Below, one piece after another: positions 18,311 through 27,214 of a stretch of 64,000 nucleotides of DNA. Source of the DNA: Acidobacteriota bacterium (GTDB lineage: Bacteria > Acidobacteriota > Blastocatellia > Pyrinomonadales > Pyrinomonadaceae); NCBI GenBank assembly GCA_019639135.1, contig JAHBSL010000022.1, positions 17,441 through 81,440 on the forward strand. Direction: 5' to 3'. Below the pieces are notes generated by a model. That model saw only the letters and a program-made list of their open reading frames with translations. It ran no database searches and was not told the DNA's origin. The first letter of the stretch is position 1; each line of letters starts with the position of its first letter. A program made the position numbers and the translations under genes.

Positions 18311-18957
18311 TTAGGCCTCCGGGTCCCATTCTGTTCCGGGGACGCGGCCGAGGAGTCGGAGGCTCTTGCCCTTGCCTACGTAGAACGCCCGGATGAGCCA
18401 GCCGAGGCCGTCGCCGGAACGTTTGGCCCACTGCTGGTCGTAGAAATGATACTCGTCGTCCTTTGCCCGCACCTCGCCTTTGCCGTAGGCTTTCTCGGCC
18501 CAGCTTTTTAGGTCGAAGCCTTCCTCGAATTCGATATACATCGAGTAAACCACGCCTTCGGCCGGGATCGCCGAGACCCGAGGCCGCTTGACGGTCGCTT
18601 CGTATTCGTCGCCGCTATCACCTTTCTTTTTGACCGTTTCTTCCGTATGCATCGCATCGAGTTGCTCGGCCGGCAGCCCATGGACTCGCACGCGGAGGCC
18701 GGTTACGCCGCCCTTGGCGAACGGAATGTTCAACTCGAGGTAGCTGAAGCGATGGTCCGACTCGGCCCTTGAGATGTCGATCTGCTTTACAAAGTCCCGA
18801 AGCGGCACGCCCAGATAGACCTTTCCGAGGTCTGCCGGGATGAACGCCTTCTGAGCCGAATAGGAATATGCCGGTTTTGCTTGGGCATCGACGAGAGCAA
18901 CGCACCGGACATCAAGAACAAAACTGCAATTGTGAGGATCAGATTTTTCTTCTTCAT
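18311..18957 (-). pseudogene. Exported protein gene with a frameshift after the signal peptide
   Basis: A signal peptide is encoded from the ATG at 18957 (MKKKNLILTIAVLFLMSGALLS), but its frame soon turns to Arg-rich nonsense and stops. The neighbouring frame is open from the same point and runs ALVDAQAKPAYSYSAQKAF, FIPADLGKVYLGVPLRDFV and on to the stop at 18311. Joining them gives a sensible secreted protein of about 215 residues. The shift lies around 18880-18900. It is either a real mutation or a one-base sequence error. An intact version could start at the GTG at 18808, but that would lack a signal peptide. Function unknown. Confidence 0.65.
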
Positions 18958-19032
18958 TGAGCGATCTTGGGGAAAGCGTGAGTTTTCAAAAAAATACCCC
19001 AAGACCGCCCGTCCGTAAAAATTGCCCGGCGG

Positions 19033-19521
19033 CTACTCTTCCTCACGCCGATAGCACGTCTCGCCTTTCGCGTCGGCAAGGCAAAGCTGCTCGTTGCCGT
19101 ATTCGTCCTCGCTGACGCGAAACTCATACGATTGCTTTGTCGGCGTTTTCAACTGCTGTCGGTTGCCGCTGGCGGCGCATGAGTTCGTGCTCTTCCAGAG
19201 GTCTTTTGCCGGTGAAAGATCGATCCGGCCGTCGTTCACCGTGTACCGTCCGGTTATCTGATTAAAGAGCGTCGTCGTGCAGTTGTACATCGTCGTCTCC
19301 ATATAGCCGATGAATTCGTAGGTTCCGTTGGGGTTGAACTTGTAGGTGAAGAGGCTTCCGCGGCCGGGCTTGGTCGAGCCCGTAACGCGATCCTTATATT
19401 GGATCGCACCGACACTGCCGTTCTTCCAATAACCCGTCACGGCCGACCGCTGGCCAAATGCCGATTGTACAATTACCAAAACCGCCGCCATTACAATTAC
19501 TCGAACAAAAACTGAGATCAT
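19033..19521 (-). CDS. Small secreted protein of unknown function
   Basis: A 162-residue protein with a signal peptide (VRVIVMAAVLVIVQSAFGQ). The mature part has GTYEFIGYMETTMYNCTTTLFNQITGRY, split here for reading, a lipocalin-like pattern seen in small exported beta-barrel proteins. Four cysteines (YNC, NSC, QLC, ETC) could make two disulfides. GAGGAG precedes the ATG at 19521. It lies in a run of minus-strand secreted genes. I do not recognise a named family. Confidence 0.75.
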   Translation of the reverse strand: MISVFVRVIVMAAVLVIVQSAFGQRSAVTGYWKNGSVGAIQYKDRVTGSTKPGRGSLFTYKFNPNGTYEFIGYMETTMYNCTTTLFNQITGRYTVNDGRIDLSPAKDLWKSTNSCAASGNRQQLKTPTKQSYEFRVSEDEYGNEQLCLADAKGETCYRREEE

Positions 19522-19626
19522 GAATACACTCCTCGCTGAAAAAGTTCGGACGCTTTTTGACCGTCCTGTTTCTCAACGCGAAGTTCACGCGAGGATGATA
19601 TCAACTTGATCGAAGTGAGTTTCCGG

Positions 19627-20952
19627 TTAGTTCCCGCTAATGCAGACTCTGGTCGCGTTTTCCGGGATCATATTCGCCGGTGTGTTCCAGATCAGCGTTC
19701 CAAATGGTTTATTTAGCGCGACGGCAACGGCGGAGTCGGCAACGATCTGCGGCCGCGGAAAACACTCAACGTAAACCGGGCCGTTGGCCTTGGCTGCGGC
19801 TTCGATCAATTGTTCCGTGGGCCTTGCCCGCTCAAGATATTGCCCGCGTTTCTTTGTCCACAGGTAGCCGATATTCGCTGCGCACATCACCAGAACGAGA
19901 GCCGCAAATGCCGCAGTGCCCTGTCTCGTCCTGACCTTCGTCCAAAGCAGTGCAAGTGCCGCCCCGACGATCAATGCGAGTCCCGCACTTGCCAGATATG
20001 TTTGCCGGCTCGGGACGCGGGTCATATATAAGAGAAACATATAAGGCACGAAGCTGATGCCGCACCAAACGAGCGACCAGAACAGCAGCTTGAGGTGTTC
20101 GCGAAAATAAAAAAGAACGCCGACCGCCAAAAGGCCCCAGAACCAAAACAGCGAAAACATGCTCCGCGACCATGTTATCCAGAAAGGTGCCCCGAGGTCG
20201 AAGCTGCCATCCGAGAATCGGAAAGAACTGCGGCGTGTCTCGATTATGAAGTATGTATAGATCGCGGCAATTACAACGAACGGCAGCAAGTAAAAATATC
20301 GCCGAAGCTCGGCCCGCTCAGATAGCAGCGGCAGCAACATCAAGGGGACAATGATGACCGAGGACTCCTTCGAGAGCAGGGTGAGGAGAAAGGCTCCGAT
20401 CGCCCCGGCGAACCAAAGCCACCGCTTCGCCCCGAACTCCAGAAAGCGCAGCCAGCAATTGAAGGCGAGCAATCCGAAAACGAAAAGTAAAAGCTCGTTA
20501 CAGGCCGAGTACCACATCACCGCTTCCTGGTGCCCTTCGTAAACGGCAAAGAAGATCGCGGCCCAGGCACTCGTTCGGTAACCGATCAACCGCCAAGCCC
20601 CAAGCATATAGACCAGAAGGCAATTGATAATGTGGAGCAGGATCGAAAAGGCATAGAACGCAGGCGGGTAAAGCCCAAAGACGGATTCGATGAAGGACGT
20701 CATCACCCACGTCGTCATCCGTACCCGATTGACCTCATCGTCAAACGCCCCGAACCACTGGCCGACCGGACCGTGGTCCCTCGCCAGCATAATGTTGTGA
20801 AAATCATCCTCGATGAAAGGCTGGGTCAAGACCGGAAAATATGTTGCCCCTCCCAATGCGACGAGCAGAAGTACGATGAGAACTCGATTGGAAATGTGTT
20901 GAGAACTGTTGTCCATCATGTGCGAGAAAGGAACATCGGCGGCCGCAATCAT
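19627..20952 (-). CDS. GT39-like multi-pass membrane protein
   Basis: A 441-residue protein with about 10-11 membrane segments. The first periplasmic loop has FIEDDFHNIMLARDHGP, whose acidic pair fits the GT-C glycosyltransferases (PMT/ArnT-like), and later AVYEGHQEAVMWYSACNELLL. GT-C enzymes transfer sugar from a polyprenyl phosphate carrier. The start is uncertain: ATGs at 20919 and 20916 are alternatives, and none has a good ribosome binding site. Substrate unknown. Confidence 0.75.
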   Translation of the reverse strand: MIAAADVPFSHMMDNSSQHISNRVLIVLLLVALGGATYFPVLTQPFIEDDFHNIMLARDHGPVGQWFGAFDDEVNRVRMTTWVMTSFIESVFGLYPPAFYAFSILLHIINCLLVYMLGAWRLIGYRTSAWAAIFFAVYEGHQEAVMWYSACNELLLFVFGLLAFNCWLRFLEFGAKRWLWFAGAIGAFLLTLLSKESSVIIVPLMLLPLLSERAELRRYFYLLPFVVIAAIYTYFIIETRRSSFRFSDGSFDLGAPFWITWSRSMFSLFWFWGLLAVGVLFYFREHLKLLFWSLVWCGISFVPYMFLLYMTRVPSRQTYLASAGLALIVGAALALLWTKVRTRQGTAAFAALVLVMCAANIGYLWTKKRGQYLERARPTEQLIEAAAKANGPVYVECFPRPQIVADSAVAVALNKPFGTLIWNTPANMIPENATRVCISGN

Positions 20953-21152
20953 CTATGTCTGCTATCCGTCGATACGAACGAATCGGGGAACAAAACCGTT
21001 CGAACTGTAATGGCCATTTGGAGAGTTTAGCATCTGAAAGCATTCTACGGGGAACCGTGTTTTTCCGATTTTCGAGTACCCGGTTTAGCCTTAGGCATTA
21101 ACCTGTGCTTAAATACCGTTCCTAAAACATTCCCGGAAAAGGAGAAATCGCG

Positions 21153-22568
21153 ATGAGTTCAGATCAGGGAAAGAGCTTTCTCTCGAGCGTTGACCAATAT
21201 TTTGATAAAGCGGCAGCTTTGACCGAGCATCCGAAGGGTTTGCTTGAGCAGATCCGTGTTTGCAACAGCGTCTATTCGTTTCAGTTCCCGATCCGCACGG
21301 AAGAAGGCTATAAGGTGATCCAGGCTTGGCGTGCACAGCACAGCCATCATAAGCTCCCCGTCAAGGGCGGCATTCGTTACTCGGAGGACGCAAACGAGGA
21401 GGAGGTCGTGGCACTCGCGACGCTGATGACCTATAAATGCGCCATTGTCGATGTGCCCTTCGGCGGTGCGAAAGGTGCGGTCAAGATCAATGCAAAAGAA
21501 TTCGATGCCGACCAGCTCCAGCGGATCACCCGCCGCTACACTGCCGAGCTCATCAAAAAGAACTTCATCGGCCCGGCGCTCGATGTTCCGGCTCCGGATT
21601 ACGGCACAGGTGCCCGCGAAATGGCTTGGATCGCCGATACCTACCTTGCATTTCACCCCGAGCAGATCGACGCGCTCGGATGCGTTACGGGCAAATCCGT
21701 CGGACAGGGCGGCATCCGCGGCCGAACGGAGGCGACCGGGCTAGGCGTCTATTACGGCACGCGTGAGATCTGCGAAAGCGCGGAAGAGATGCAAAAGCTT
21801 GGTCTCGATAAAGGGCTTGAGGGTAAGAGCTTCGTCGTTCAGGGCCTCGGCAATGTCGGCTACCACGCGGCGAAGTTCTTCTCCGAAGGCGGTGCAAAGC
21901 TGGTCGGCGTCGCCGAATATGAAGGTGCCATACATAAGCCGGACGGCATCGACCTCCCGGCATTGATGGCTCACCGCAAAGAAACGGGCTCGATCCTCGG
22001 CTTCCCGGGTGCGACCGATCTGCCGTCCCGCGAAGCCGGACTTGAGATCGAATGCGACATCCTGATCCCGGCCGCTTTGGAGAACCAGATAACCTCGGCA
22101 AACGCGGGCAATATCAACGCGAAGATGATCGTCGAGGCGGCTAACGGGCCGGTCACGTCCGATGCCGAGCCGATCCTTCACCAGAAAGGCATCCTCGTCG
22201 TCCCTGATGTATATATCAATGCGGGCGGTGTTACGGTCTCATATTTCGAATGGCTGAAAAATCTTTCGCGAGTGCGTTTCGGGCGGATCGAGAAGCGGTT
22301 TGAGCAGGCAGCCTATGACCGGATACTTTCGCTTGTTGAAAAGGAAACCGGCCGGCCGCTGAGTGCCGAAGAGCGAAGCATGGCCGCCCGCGGTGCCGAC
22401 GAGACCGATCTGGTCTATTCGGGACTTGAGGAAACAATGATCTCGGCCTATCATCAGCTCCGCGAGACCGCCGCTAAATATGACATAACCGACCTTCGGA
22501 CGGCCGCATTCGTAAATGCGATCGACAAGGTAGCCGTCAGCTATATGGAACTCGGCATTTTCCCGTAA
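21153..22568 (+). CDS. gdhA: Glu/Leu/Phe/Val family dehydrogenase (probable glutamate dehydrogenase)
   Basis: A 471-residue enzyme with the family's catalytic blocks: [17 protein letters not shown], the lysine motif [32 protein letters not shown], then a Rossmann domain with [15 protein letters not shown]. Length is slightly above the usual 420-450. It interconverts glutamate and 2-oxoglutarate with NAD(P)H. AAGGAG before the ATG is a strong ribosome binding site. It converges with the phosphohexomutase gene with 5 bp between them. Confidence 0.92.
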   Translation: MSSDQGKSFLSSVDQYFDKAAALTEHPKGLLEQIRVCNSVYSFQFPIRTEEGYKVIQAWRAQHSHHKLPVKGGIRYSEDANEEEVVALATLMTYKCAIVDVPFGGAKGAVKINAKEFDADQLQRITRRYTAELIKKNFIGPALDVPAPDYGTGAREMAWIADTYLAFHPEQIDALGCVTGKSVGQGGIRGRTEATGLGVYYGTREICESAEEMQKLGLDKGLEGKSFVVQGLGNVGYHAAKFFSEGGAKLVGVAEYEGAIHKPDGIDLPALMAHRKETGSILGFPGATDLPSREAGLEIECDILIPAALENQITSANAGNINAKMIVEAANGPVTSDAEPILHQKGILVVPDVYINAGGVTVSYFEWLKNLSRVRFGRIEKRFEQAAYDRILSLVEKETGRPLSAEERSMAARGADETDLVYSGLEETMISAYHQLRETAAKYDITDLRTAAFVNAIDKVAVSYMELGIFP

Positions 22569-22573
22569 AGCCT

Positions 22574-23935
22574 TTAGGCGGAGGTCGCCGCGATCAGTGC
22601 CGCGACCTTCGCTTCCACTTCATCACGGATCTCTTCGAGATGGTCGGCGGTATCCGCCTCGAACCGCAAAACAAGCATCGGCTGTGTGTTTGAGGCACGG
22701 ACAAGCCCCCATCCGTGCTCAAACACGATTCTCGCACCATCAATTGTAATTACTTCGTGAGTACGGGCGAACGCATCGGAGACCCTTTCGACGACCTTGA
22801 ACTTCGTTTCGTCCAAACAATCCACCCTAAGTTCGGGCGTCGAGTGTGTTTCGGGCAGATCGGCCAGCAAATTCGAGAACGGTTCGGATGTTTTCGAGAG
22901 AATCTCAAGCACGCGCGCACCCGCATAGGTTGCGTCATCGAAGCCAAAATAGCGGTCGGCAAAGAAGATGTGGCCGCTCATCTCGCCGGCCAGGGCCGCT
23001 TCGGTCTCTTTCATCTTGGCCTTGATCAGCGAATGGCCAGCCTTCCACATTATCTTGCGCCCGCCGTGTTTTTCGATGTCGTCGTAGAGCCTTTGTGAGC
23101 ACTTCACCTCGCCGATGATCGTCGCACCGGGCCGTTCGCGAAGCACAGCCCGCGAAAAGAGCACCATAAGCTCATCGCCCCAGATTATCCGACCCTTTTC
23201 ATCGACAACGCCGATGCGGTCGCCGTCGCCATCAAATGCAATTCCGATATCGGCCTCGAACTCGGTCACGGCGTGTATCAGATGGTGGAGGTTCTCCTCA
23301 ACGGTCGGGTCCGGATGATGGTTCGGAAACGACGAATCCGGCTTCGTGAAAAGCTCGATCAGATCGACACCGAGGACCTGATAGACGGGCACGGCGGTCA
23401 CGCCGCCCATACCGTTTCCTGCATCGACAACGACCTTGAGCTTCCGGTCGCCCATCTTTATGTTGGAGACGACGTCGAGACAATAGGCGTTGAGCACGTT
23501 CCGTTCCTCGACTGTTCCGTTGCCTTCGGCAAATTCGGCGGCGAGTGCGATGTCGCGTATCTCGCGGATCTGCTCGCCGAAGAGCGTTCCCTTGCCAAGG
23601 CAGATCTTGAAGCCGTTGTGGTCGGCTGGGTTGTGCGAACCGGTGATCATCACTCCGCCATCAACGTCCGCCGTGTAAACGGTGTGATAGAGCACCGGTG
23701 TCGGCACCATTCCGATGCTTACGACGTCACGACCCGAGGCATTCAGCCCGCGGTGCATTATCGCCGCAAATACGGGCGAACTCTCGCGGGCGTCGTAACC
23801 GACGGCGATCCGTTTTGCCCCGTTCGCGGCAAAAAAAGTGCCGAGTGCCCGCGAGATGGTCGCGACGGTCGCCTCGTTAAGTTGCGGGCCGACGCGGCCG
23901 CGGATGTCGTATTCACGAAAGATGTTTAGGTCCAT
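22574..23935 (-). CDS. Phosphomannomutase/phosphoglucomutase
   Basis: A 453-residue alpha-D-phosphohexomutase with its four signature motifs: FREYDIRGRVG at the start, the phosphoserine loop MITGSHNPADHNG, the metal loop FDGDGDRIGVVDE and the sugar loop GEMSGH. The phosphate-binding end (RASNTQPMLVLRFE) is also present. This is the AlgC/ManB type, making mannose-1-P or glucose-1-P for surface polysaccharide. Length is normal. Confidence 0.95.
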   Translation of the reverse strand: MDLNIFREYDIRGRVGPQLNEATVATISRALGTFFAANGAKRIAVGYDARESSPVFAAIMHRGLNASGRDVVSIGMVPTPVLYHTVYTADVDGGVMITGSHNPADHNGFKICLGKGTLFGEQIREIRDIALAAEFAEGNGTVEERNVLNAYCLDVVSNIKMGDRKLKVVVDAGNGMGGVTAVPVYQVLGVDLIELFTKPDSSFPNHHPDPTVEENLHHLIHAVTEFEADIGIAFDGDGDRIGVVDEKGRIIWGDELMVLFSRAVLRERPGATIIGEVKCSQRLYDDIEKHGGRKIMWKAGHSLIKAKMKETEAALAGEMSGHIFFADRYFGFDDATYAGARVLEILSKTSEPFSNLLADLPETHSTPELRVDCLDETKFKVVERVSDAFARTHEVITIDGARIVFEHGWGLVRASNTQPMLVLRFEADTADHLEEIRDEVEAKVAALIAATSA

Positions 23936-24014
23936 TGCTGCTCAAATGAAACGCGGACTCGGGTCGAACTTCCTATGAATGCTACCCGCAATGCCCTGCA
24001 GATGCTTGTTTTGC

Positions 24015-24020
24015 TATACT
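24015..24020 (+). promoter_or_regulatory. Possible extended -10 promoter for the VWFA genes
   Basis: TGCTATACT gives an extended -10 (TGn then TATACT, five of six) 70 bases before the ATG of the first VWFA gene. No good -35 is seen, which extended -10 promoters can lack. Confidence 0.35.
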
Positions 24021-24090
24021 GAAGTTTACCTAAGGGCAACAAATACGTCACCTACGGCATCATCATATCTTGAGATTTGAGACTGTAATT

Positions 24091-25071
24091 ATGAAAAGGT
24101 TCGCGATCTCCTTTTGTGCGTTCTCGCTTGTCACATTGTCACTGGCCGCCGCGGCCGGGGCTCAAACGCCTCAGCCTACGCCGCCGCCCGATGATCCGGA
24201 CGCGGTCAAGATCTTCGAGGTTCGGCTTCCCGTGACCGTTACCCGAAAGAAGAATGAACTTGTTTCTGGCCTGACCAAGGGCGATTTCATCGTGCTTGAG
24301 GACGGCGTCGAGCAGGAGGTTACGTTCTTCAGCGACGAACGGACCAACCCTCCGGTCTTTGTCGGCGTGCTGATGGACACATCGCCCTCGACCGCCGGTA
24401 AACTGGGATTTTCAAAAGAAGCAGCAAAAAACTTTCTTTATACGGTCACACGGCTCCGCAAGGACCAGGCAGCGTTCATGACCTTTGATAACGAGATAAC
24501 ACTGCATCAGGACTTTACCGACAAGCTCGACCTACTTGATCGTTCGGTTGAGCGGATCAAGAAAACGGGCTCGCAGACGGCAATGTACGACGCCATTTGG
24601 GAATTTTCGGACCAGAAGCTCCGCAATGCCCCGGGCCGCCGCGTCATCGTCATTATTTCGGACGGCGACGACACCTTTAGCCGTGCGGTACTCGCGGACG
24701 CGATCGATATTGCTCAGCGAACCGAAACGACCATTTTTGCCATCTCTACAAAGGCAGGATTTCTCGGGACCGTGCCGGGCGTTGAGGCCGGACAGGTCAA
24801 GGACGCCGGCGACAAAAACCTCGTCGAGCTTTGTGAGAAAACGGGCGGGCAGGCGTTCTTCACCGGAAATATGCTTGAGCTCGAGCGGGCATTTAAGCGT
24901 ATTTCGGAAGAACTTCGCGGGCAGTACATCCTGACCTATCGCCCGGCAAATCAAAACTATGACGGCCGCGAACGCCGGATCGAGGTCCGATTCCGCGACC
25001 GGGACAAGACAAAGGACTACAAGATACGGACGAAATCGAGCTATCGGGCCGTCCGCGACAATTTAAGGTAA
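24091..25071 (+). CDS. VWFA-related protein, acidobacterial type (first of a pair)
   Basis: A 326-residue protein with a signal peptide (KRFAISFCAFSLVTLSLAAAAGAQ) and a von Willebrand type A domain from residue about 85. The metal-ion site is VLMDTSPSTAG (DxSxS variant). An N-terminal RKKNELVSGLTKGDFIVLEDGVEQ block and the C-terminal GQYILTYRP are typical of the VWFA-related acidobacterial family (TIGR03436). I chose the ATG at 24091; a TTG at 24070 lacks a signal peptide start. Probably secreted or periplasmic, function unknown. It is followed after 6 bp by a paralogue. Confidence 0.92.
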   Translation: MKRFAISFCAFSLVTLSLAAAAGAQTPQPTPPPDDPDAVKIFEVRLPVTVTRKKNELVSGLTKGDFIVLEDGVEQEVTFFSDERTNPPVFVGVLMDTSPSTAGKLGFSKEAAKNFLYTVTRLRKDQAAFMTFDNEITLHQDFTDKLDLLDRSVERIKKTGSQTAMYDAIWEFSDQKLRNAPGRRVIVIISDGDDTFSRAVLADAIDIAQRTETTIFAISTKAGFLGTVPGVEAGQVKDAGDKNLVELCEKTGGQAFFTGNMLELERAFKRISEELRGQYILTYRPANQNYDGRERRIEVRFRDRDKTKDYKIRTKSSYRAVRDNLR

Positions 25072-25077
25072 TTTGCA

Positions 25078-26157
25078 ATGAAGATTTGGTCATTCAAGGT
25101 TTCTCGATCGCCCGCTTTTCTCAGCATGATGTTCGTGCTGTTGACGGGAAGTTTTTTCACCGGACAGGTTTCGGCTCAGGTCACGCCTACGCCAACCCCG
25201 CCGCCGATCGAGGACGAGGATGAACCGCTCCGCATCAACGTTGAAACGGTCAACGTGCTTTTCACCGCGCAGGACCGCAACCGCCGGCTTGTGCTGACGC
25301 TGCGGCCGGAGGACATCCAGATATTTGAGAATGGCCAACTTCAGGACATTGCCGGTTTTTCTAAGCAAATAGATCTTCCGCTCAGCCTTGCTATCCTTAT
25401 CGACGTCAGCATTTCGCAGGAGCGCACGCTTCCCGAGCTGAAGCTTGCCGCTACGTCGTTTCTTGATTCCGTGATCCGACCGGTCAAGGACGAGGTCGCG
25501 GTCATTAGCTTTACCGGCGAAGCGACGCTCGAGCAAGGGATGACGAGCAATATGACACGGCTTCGCCGAGCGATCGAGAACGTCCGCTTCACTCCGCCGG
25601 CTGGCTACATCGGCGGACGCGTTGCGGCCCGCGTTCCCGGAACGCCTCCGATCTCAGGCCGCAACCAGCAGGTGCAGGGTTCGACCGCGATATGGGATGC
25701 GGTTTGGGTCGCATCCGAGGAAATTCTCGGCCCGGCACCCGAGCGGACGCGGCGAGCTATCATCCTTCTTTCCGACGGCGTAAACACTTTCGGTCAGAAG
25801 AAACTTGACGATGCGGTTCAGGCCGCCCAGCGTTCGGAAGCTGTAATTTATTCAATTGGCATCGGAGACAACTTTTACGACGGTGTCGATAAAGGCTCAC
25901 TACGGCGTGTCTCCGAGCGGACCGGCGGCCGAGCGTATTTCCCCCGCGATGAACGCGAACTTCGCGAGGCATTTGCACAGATCCAGGAAGAGATGCGGTC
26001 GCAGTATCTGGTCGCCTATGAGCCCTCGGATACCCGGCTTGACGGGTCATACCGCACTATCGAGATAAAGCTCGTGAACCCCGAACTGCAAAGGCAGAAG
26101 GTCGAACTGACCCACCGCAAGGGTTACTTTTCGAAGAAAGAAAAAGACCAGAAATAG
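25078..26157 (+). CDS. VWFA-related protein, acidobacterial type (second of a pair)
   Basis: A 359-residue protein with a signal peptide and the same layout as its neighbour: NRRLVLTLRPEDIQIFENGQLQ, the metal site LIDVSISQERT (DxSxS), a VWA fold with LLSDGVNTFG, and SQYLVAYEPSD near the end. The two are only moderately alike, so the duplication is old. They almost certainly share one transcript (6-bp gap). It may bind a partner protein through the metal site. Function unknown. Confidence 0.92.
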   Translation: MKIWSFKVSRSPAFLSMMFVLLTGSFFTGQVSAQVTPTPTPPPIEDEDEPLRINVETVNVLFTAQDRNRRLVLTLRPEDIQIFENGQLQDIAGFSKQIDLPLSLAILIDVSISQERTLPELKLAATSFLDSVIRPVKDEVAVISFTGEATLEQGMTSNMTRLRRAIENVRFTPPAGYIGGRVAARVPGTPPISGRNQQVQGSTAIWDAVWVASEEILGPAPERTRRAIILLSDGVNTFGQKKLDDAVQAAQRSEAVIYSIGIGDNFYDGVDKGSLRRVSERTGGRAYFPRDERELREAFAQIQEEMRSQYLVAYEPSDTRLDGSYRTIEIKLVNPELQRQKVELTHRKGYFSKKEKDQK

Positions 26158-26512
26158 ACGGCTTCAGCAAAAGCTCGAACCGAAGAAGCGCGGATTACAA
26201 CTTCATCGGCGATAAGTTGATGGAAAAATATCATCTTCACAATGGCCGAAGAGATGAATGAGTGAGCCGCTTCCAGCTATTACTCTAACGAGTTAAGAAC
26301 AAGTGAACGAGATCTTTGCTGTCAAAGATCTCAAAAAACCACCACCCTACTTATAGCGATATAATACAACTGCATCTTTATTACTTTATTACAACACTAT
26401 TTTTACAGATGCGTTAGATGAACTTTCAACGCAGAGCCTACTGAGTTTTTCACAGGGTCACAAAGAGGATGAGAGATCGAACGAAGTGTCGCTTTTTCCT
26501 GAACAACGCGAT
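26158..26512. other. Intergenic gap with one perfect hairpin
   Basis: This 355-bp AT-rich gap lies between the convergent VWFA and VanX-type genes. I see no gene. It holds a perfect 10-bp inverted repeat, gagatctttg/caaagatctc, at 26309-26332, flanked by aaaaaa on one side, and a degenerate copy of the CCACAGAG repeat at 26429-26475. The hairpin has no T-tract in a terminating position for either gene. Confidence 0.6.
26429..26475. repeat. Degenerate CCACAGAG-family repeat
   Basis: acgcagagcctactgag followed by cacagggtcacaaagagga resembles the CCACAGAG family at 36940-47163. It sits at the 3' end of the minus-strand VanX-type gene, matching the position of the other copies at gene ends. Confidence 0.45.
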
Positions 26513-27208
26513 CTAGTTCGAGGAAGCCTTTTCGGCTTCCTCAAATGAAATGTCGTAGATCGCGTAGCTTTCCCAGTCCTTGTAATCGAAGTGCCACCAT
26601 TCGTTGGCGTTGACAGTAAAGCCTTCGGCTTCCATCAGCTTGCGAAGTAGGTCGCGGTTGCGGCGTTCCTCTTCGGTGCCGCCGGCGTAGTCGGGCGAGG
26701 CTCGCTCGGTGAATTCGTCATAGTCGGACGGCATCGGTACGAGCTTGCCGGTCTTGAGTTCAAAGATGCTCAGGTCAACGGCACAGCCGCGGTTATGCTT
26801 TGAGCCGCGTTCGGGGTTGGCAACGAACTTTCGCTTGTCCTCGGGCGTCACTTCCCAGAACAGTTTCGTGATCGCCCACGGCCGATAGCCGTCAAAAATG
26901 GCAAGGCCGAGCCCATCGGCGGCGAGTCTTTTATGGACCCTGACGACCGCTTCGGCCGCCGGCCGCTGCAGGAACGCCCGAGCCTCGGGATAGACCTTTT
27001 TTCCGACAAAGTTCTTGTCGGTTGCATAACGGATATCGAGCTTGATGGTCGGATCAAGCTTAATTAGTTCGATCAAATCTGCCTCTCGTTTGCTTTCTTC
27101 TTTGGGCGGGCCGTTTTGCCCCGAAACCCCGATCGCACCCGCAAAAAAGAAAAGCACGACCGCGATATACAGCCGTCGCCTTTCTGCTGCCGTTGTTGCC
27201 ATCTTCAT
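26513..27208 (-). CDS. D-alanyl-D-alanine dipeptidase (VanX/DdpX type, M15D)
   Basis: A 231-residue zinc peptidase. The M15D motifs are intact: the SxHxxGxAxD motif as SKHNRGCAVD supplies a His and an Asp, and EWWHFDY the catalytic Glu and the last His. IRYATDKNFVGKKVY and FDGYRPWA are also typical of VanX. It cleaves D-Ala-D-Ala. No van cluster is present, so the likely role is peptidoglycan turnover and D-Ala recycling. A membrane segment at the N-terminus (YIAVVLFFFAGAIGVSGQ) suggests export to the periplasm. It lies 6 bp downstream of the next gene on the same strand. Confidence 0.93.
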   Translation of the reverse strand: MKMATTAAERRRLYIAVVLFFFAGAIGVSGQNGPPKEESKREADLIELIKLDPTIKLDIRYATDKNFVGKKVYPEARAFLQRPAAEAVVRVHKRLAADGLGLAIFDGYRPWAITKLFWEVTPEDKRKFVANPERGSKHNRGCAVDLSIFELKTGKLVPMPSDYDEFTERASPDYAGGTEEERRNRDLLRKLMEAEGFTVNANEWWHFDYKDWESYAIYDISFEEAEKASSN

Positions 27209-27214
27209 CTTTGC

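Noticed and set aside
26309..26332. The perfect 10-bp hairpin as a bidirectional terminator
   Set aside because: On the plus strand it is followed by A residues, and on the minus strand by gttcacttg, so there is no U-tract in either direction. I left it as a hairpin of unknown role.
26513..27208. VanX-type gene as vancomycin resistance
   Set aside because: No vanH, vanA or vanRS genes are near; isolated M15D dipeptidases are common housekeeping enzymes.
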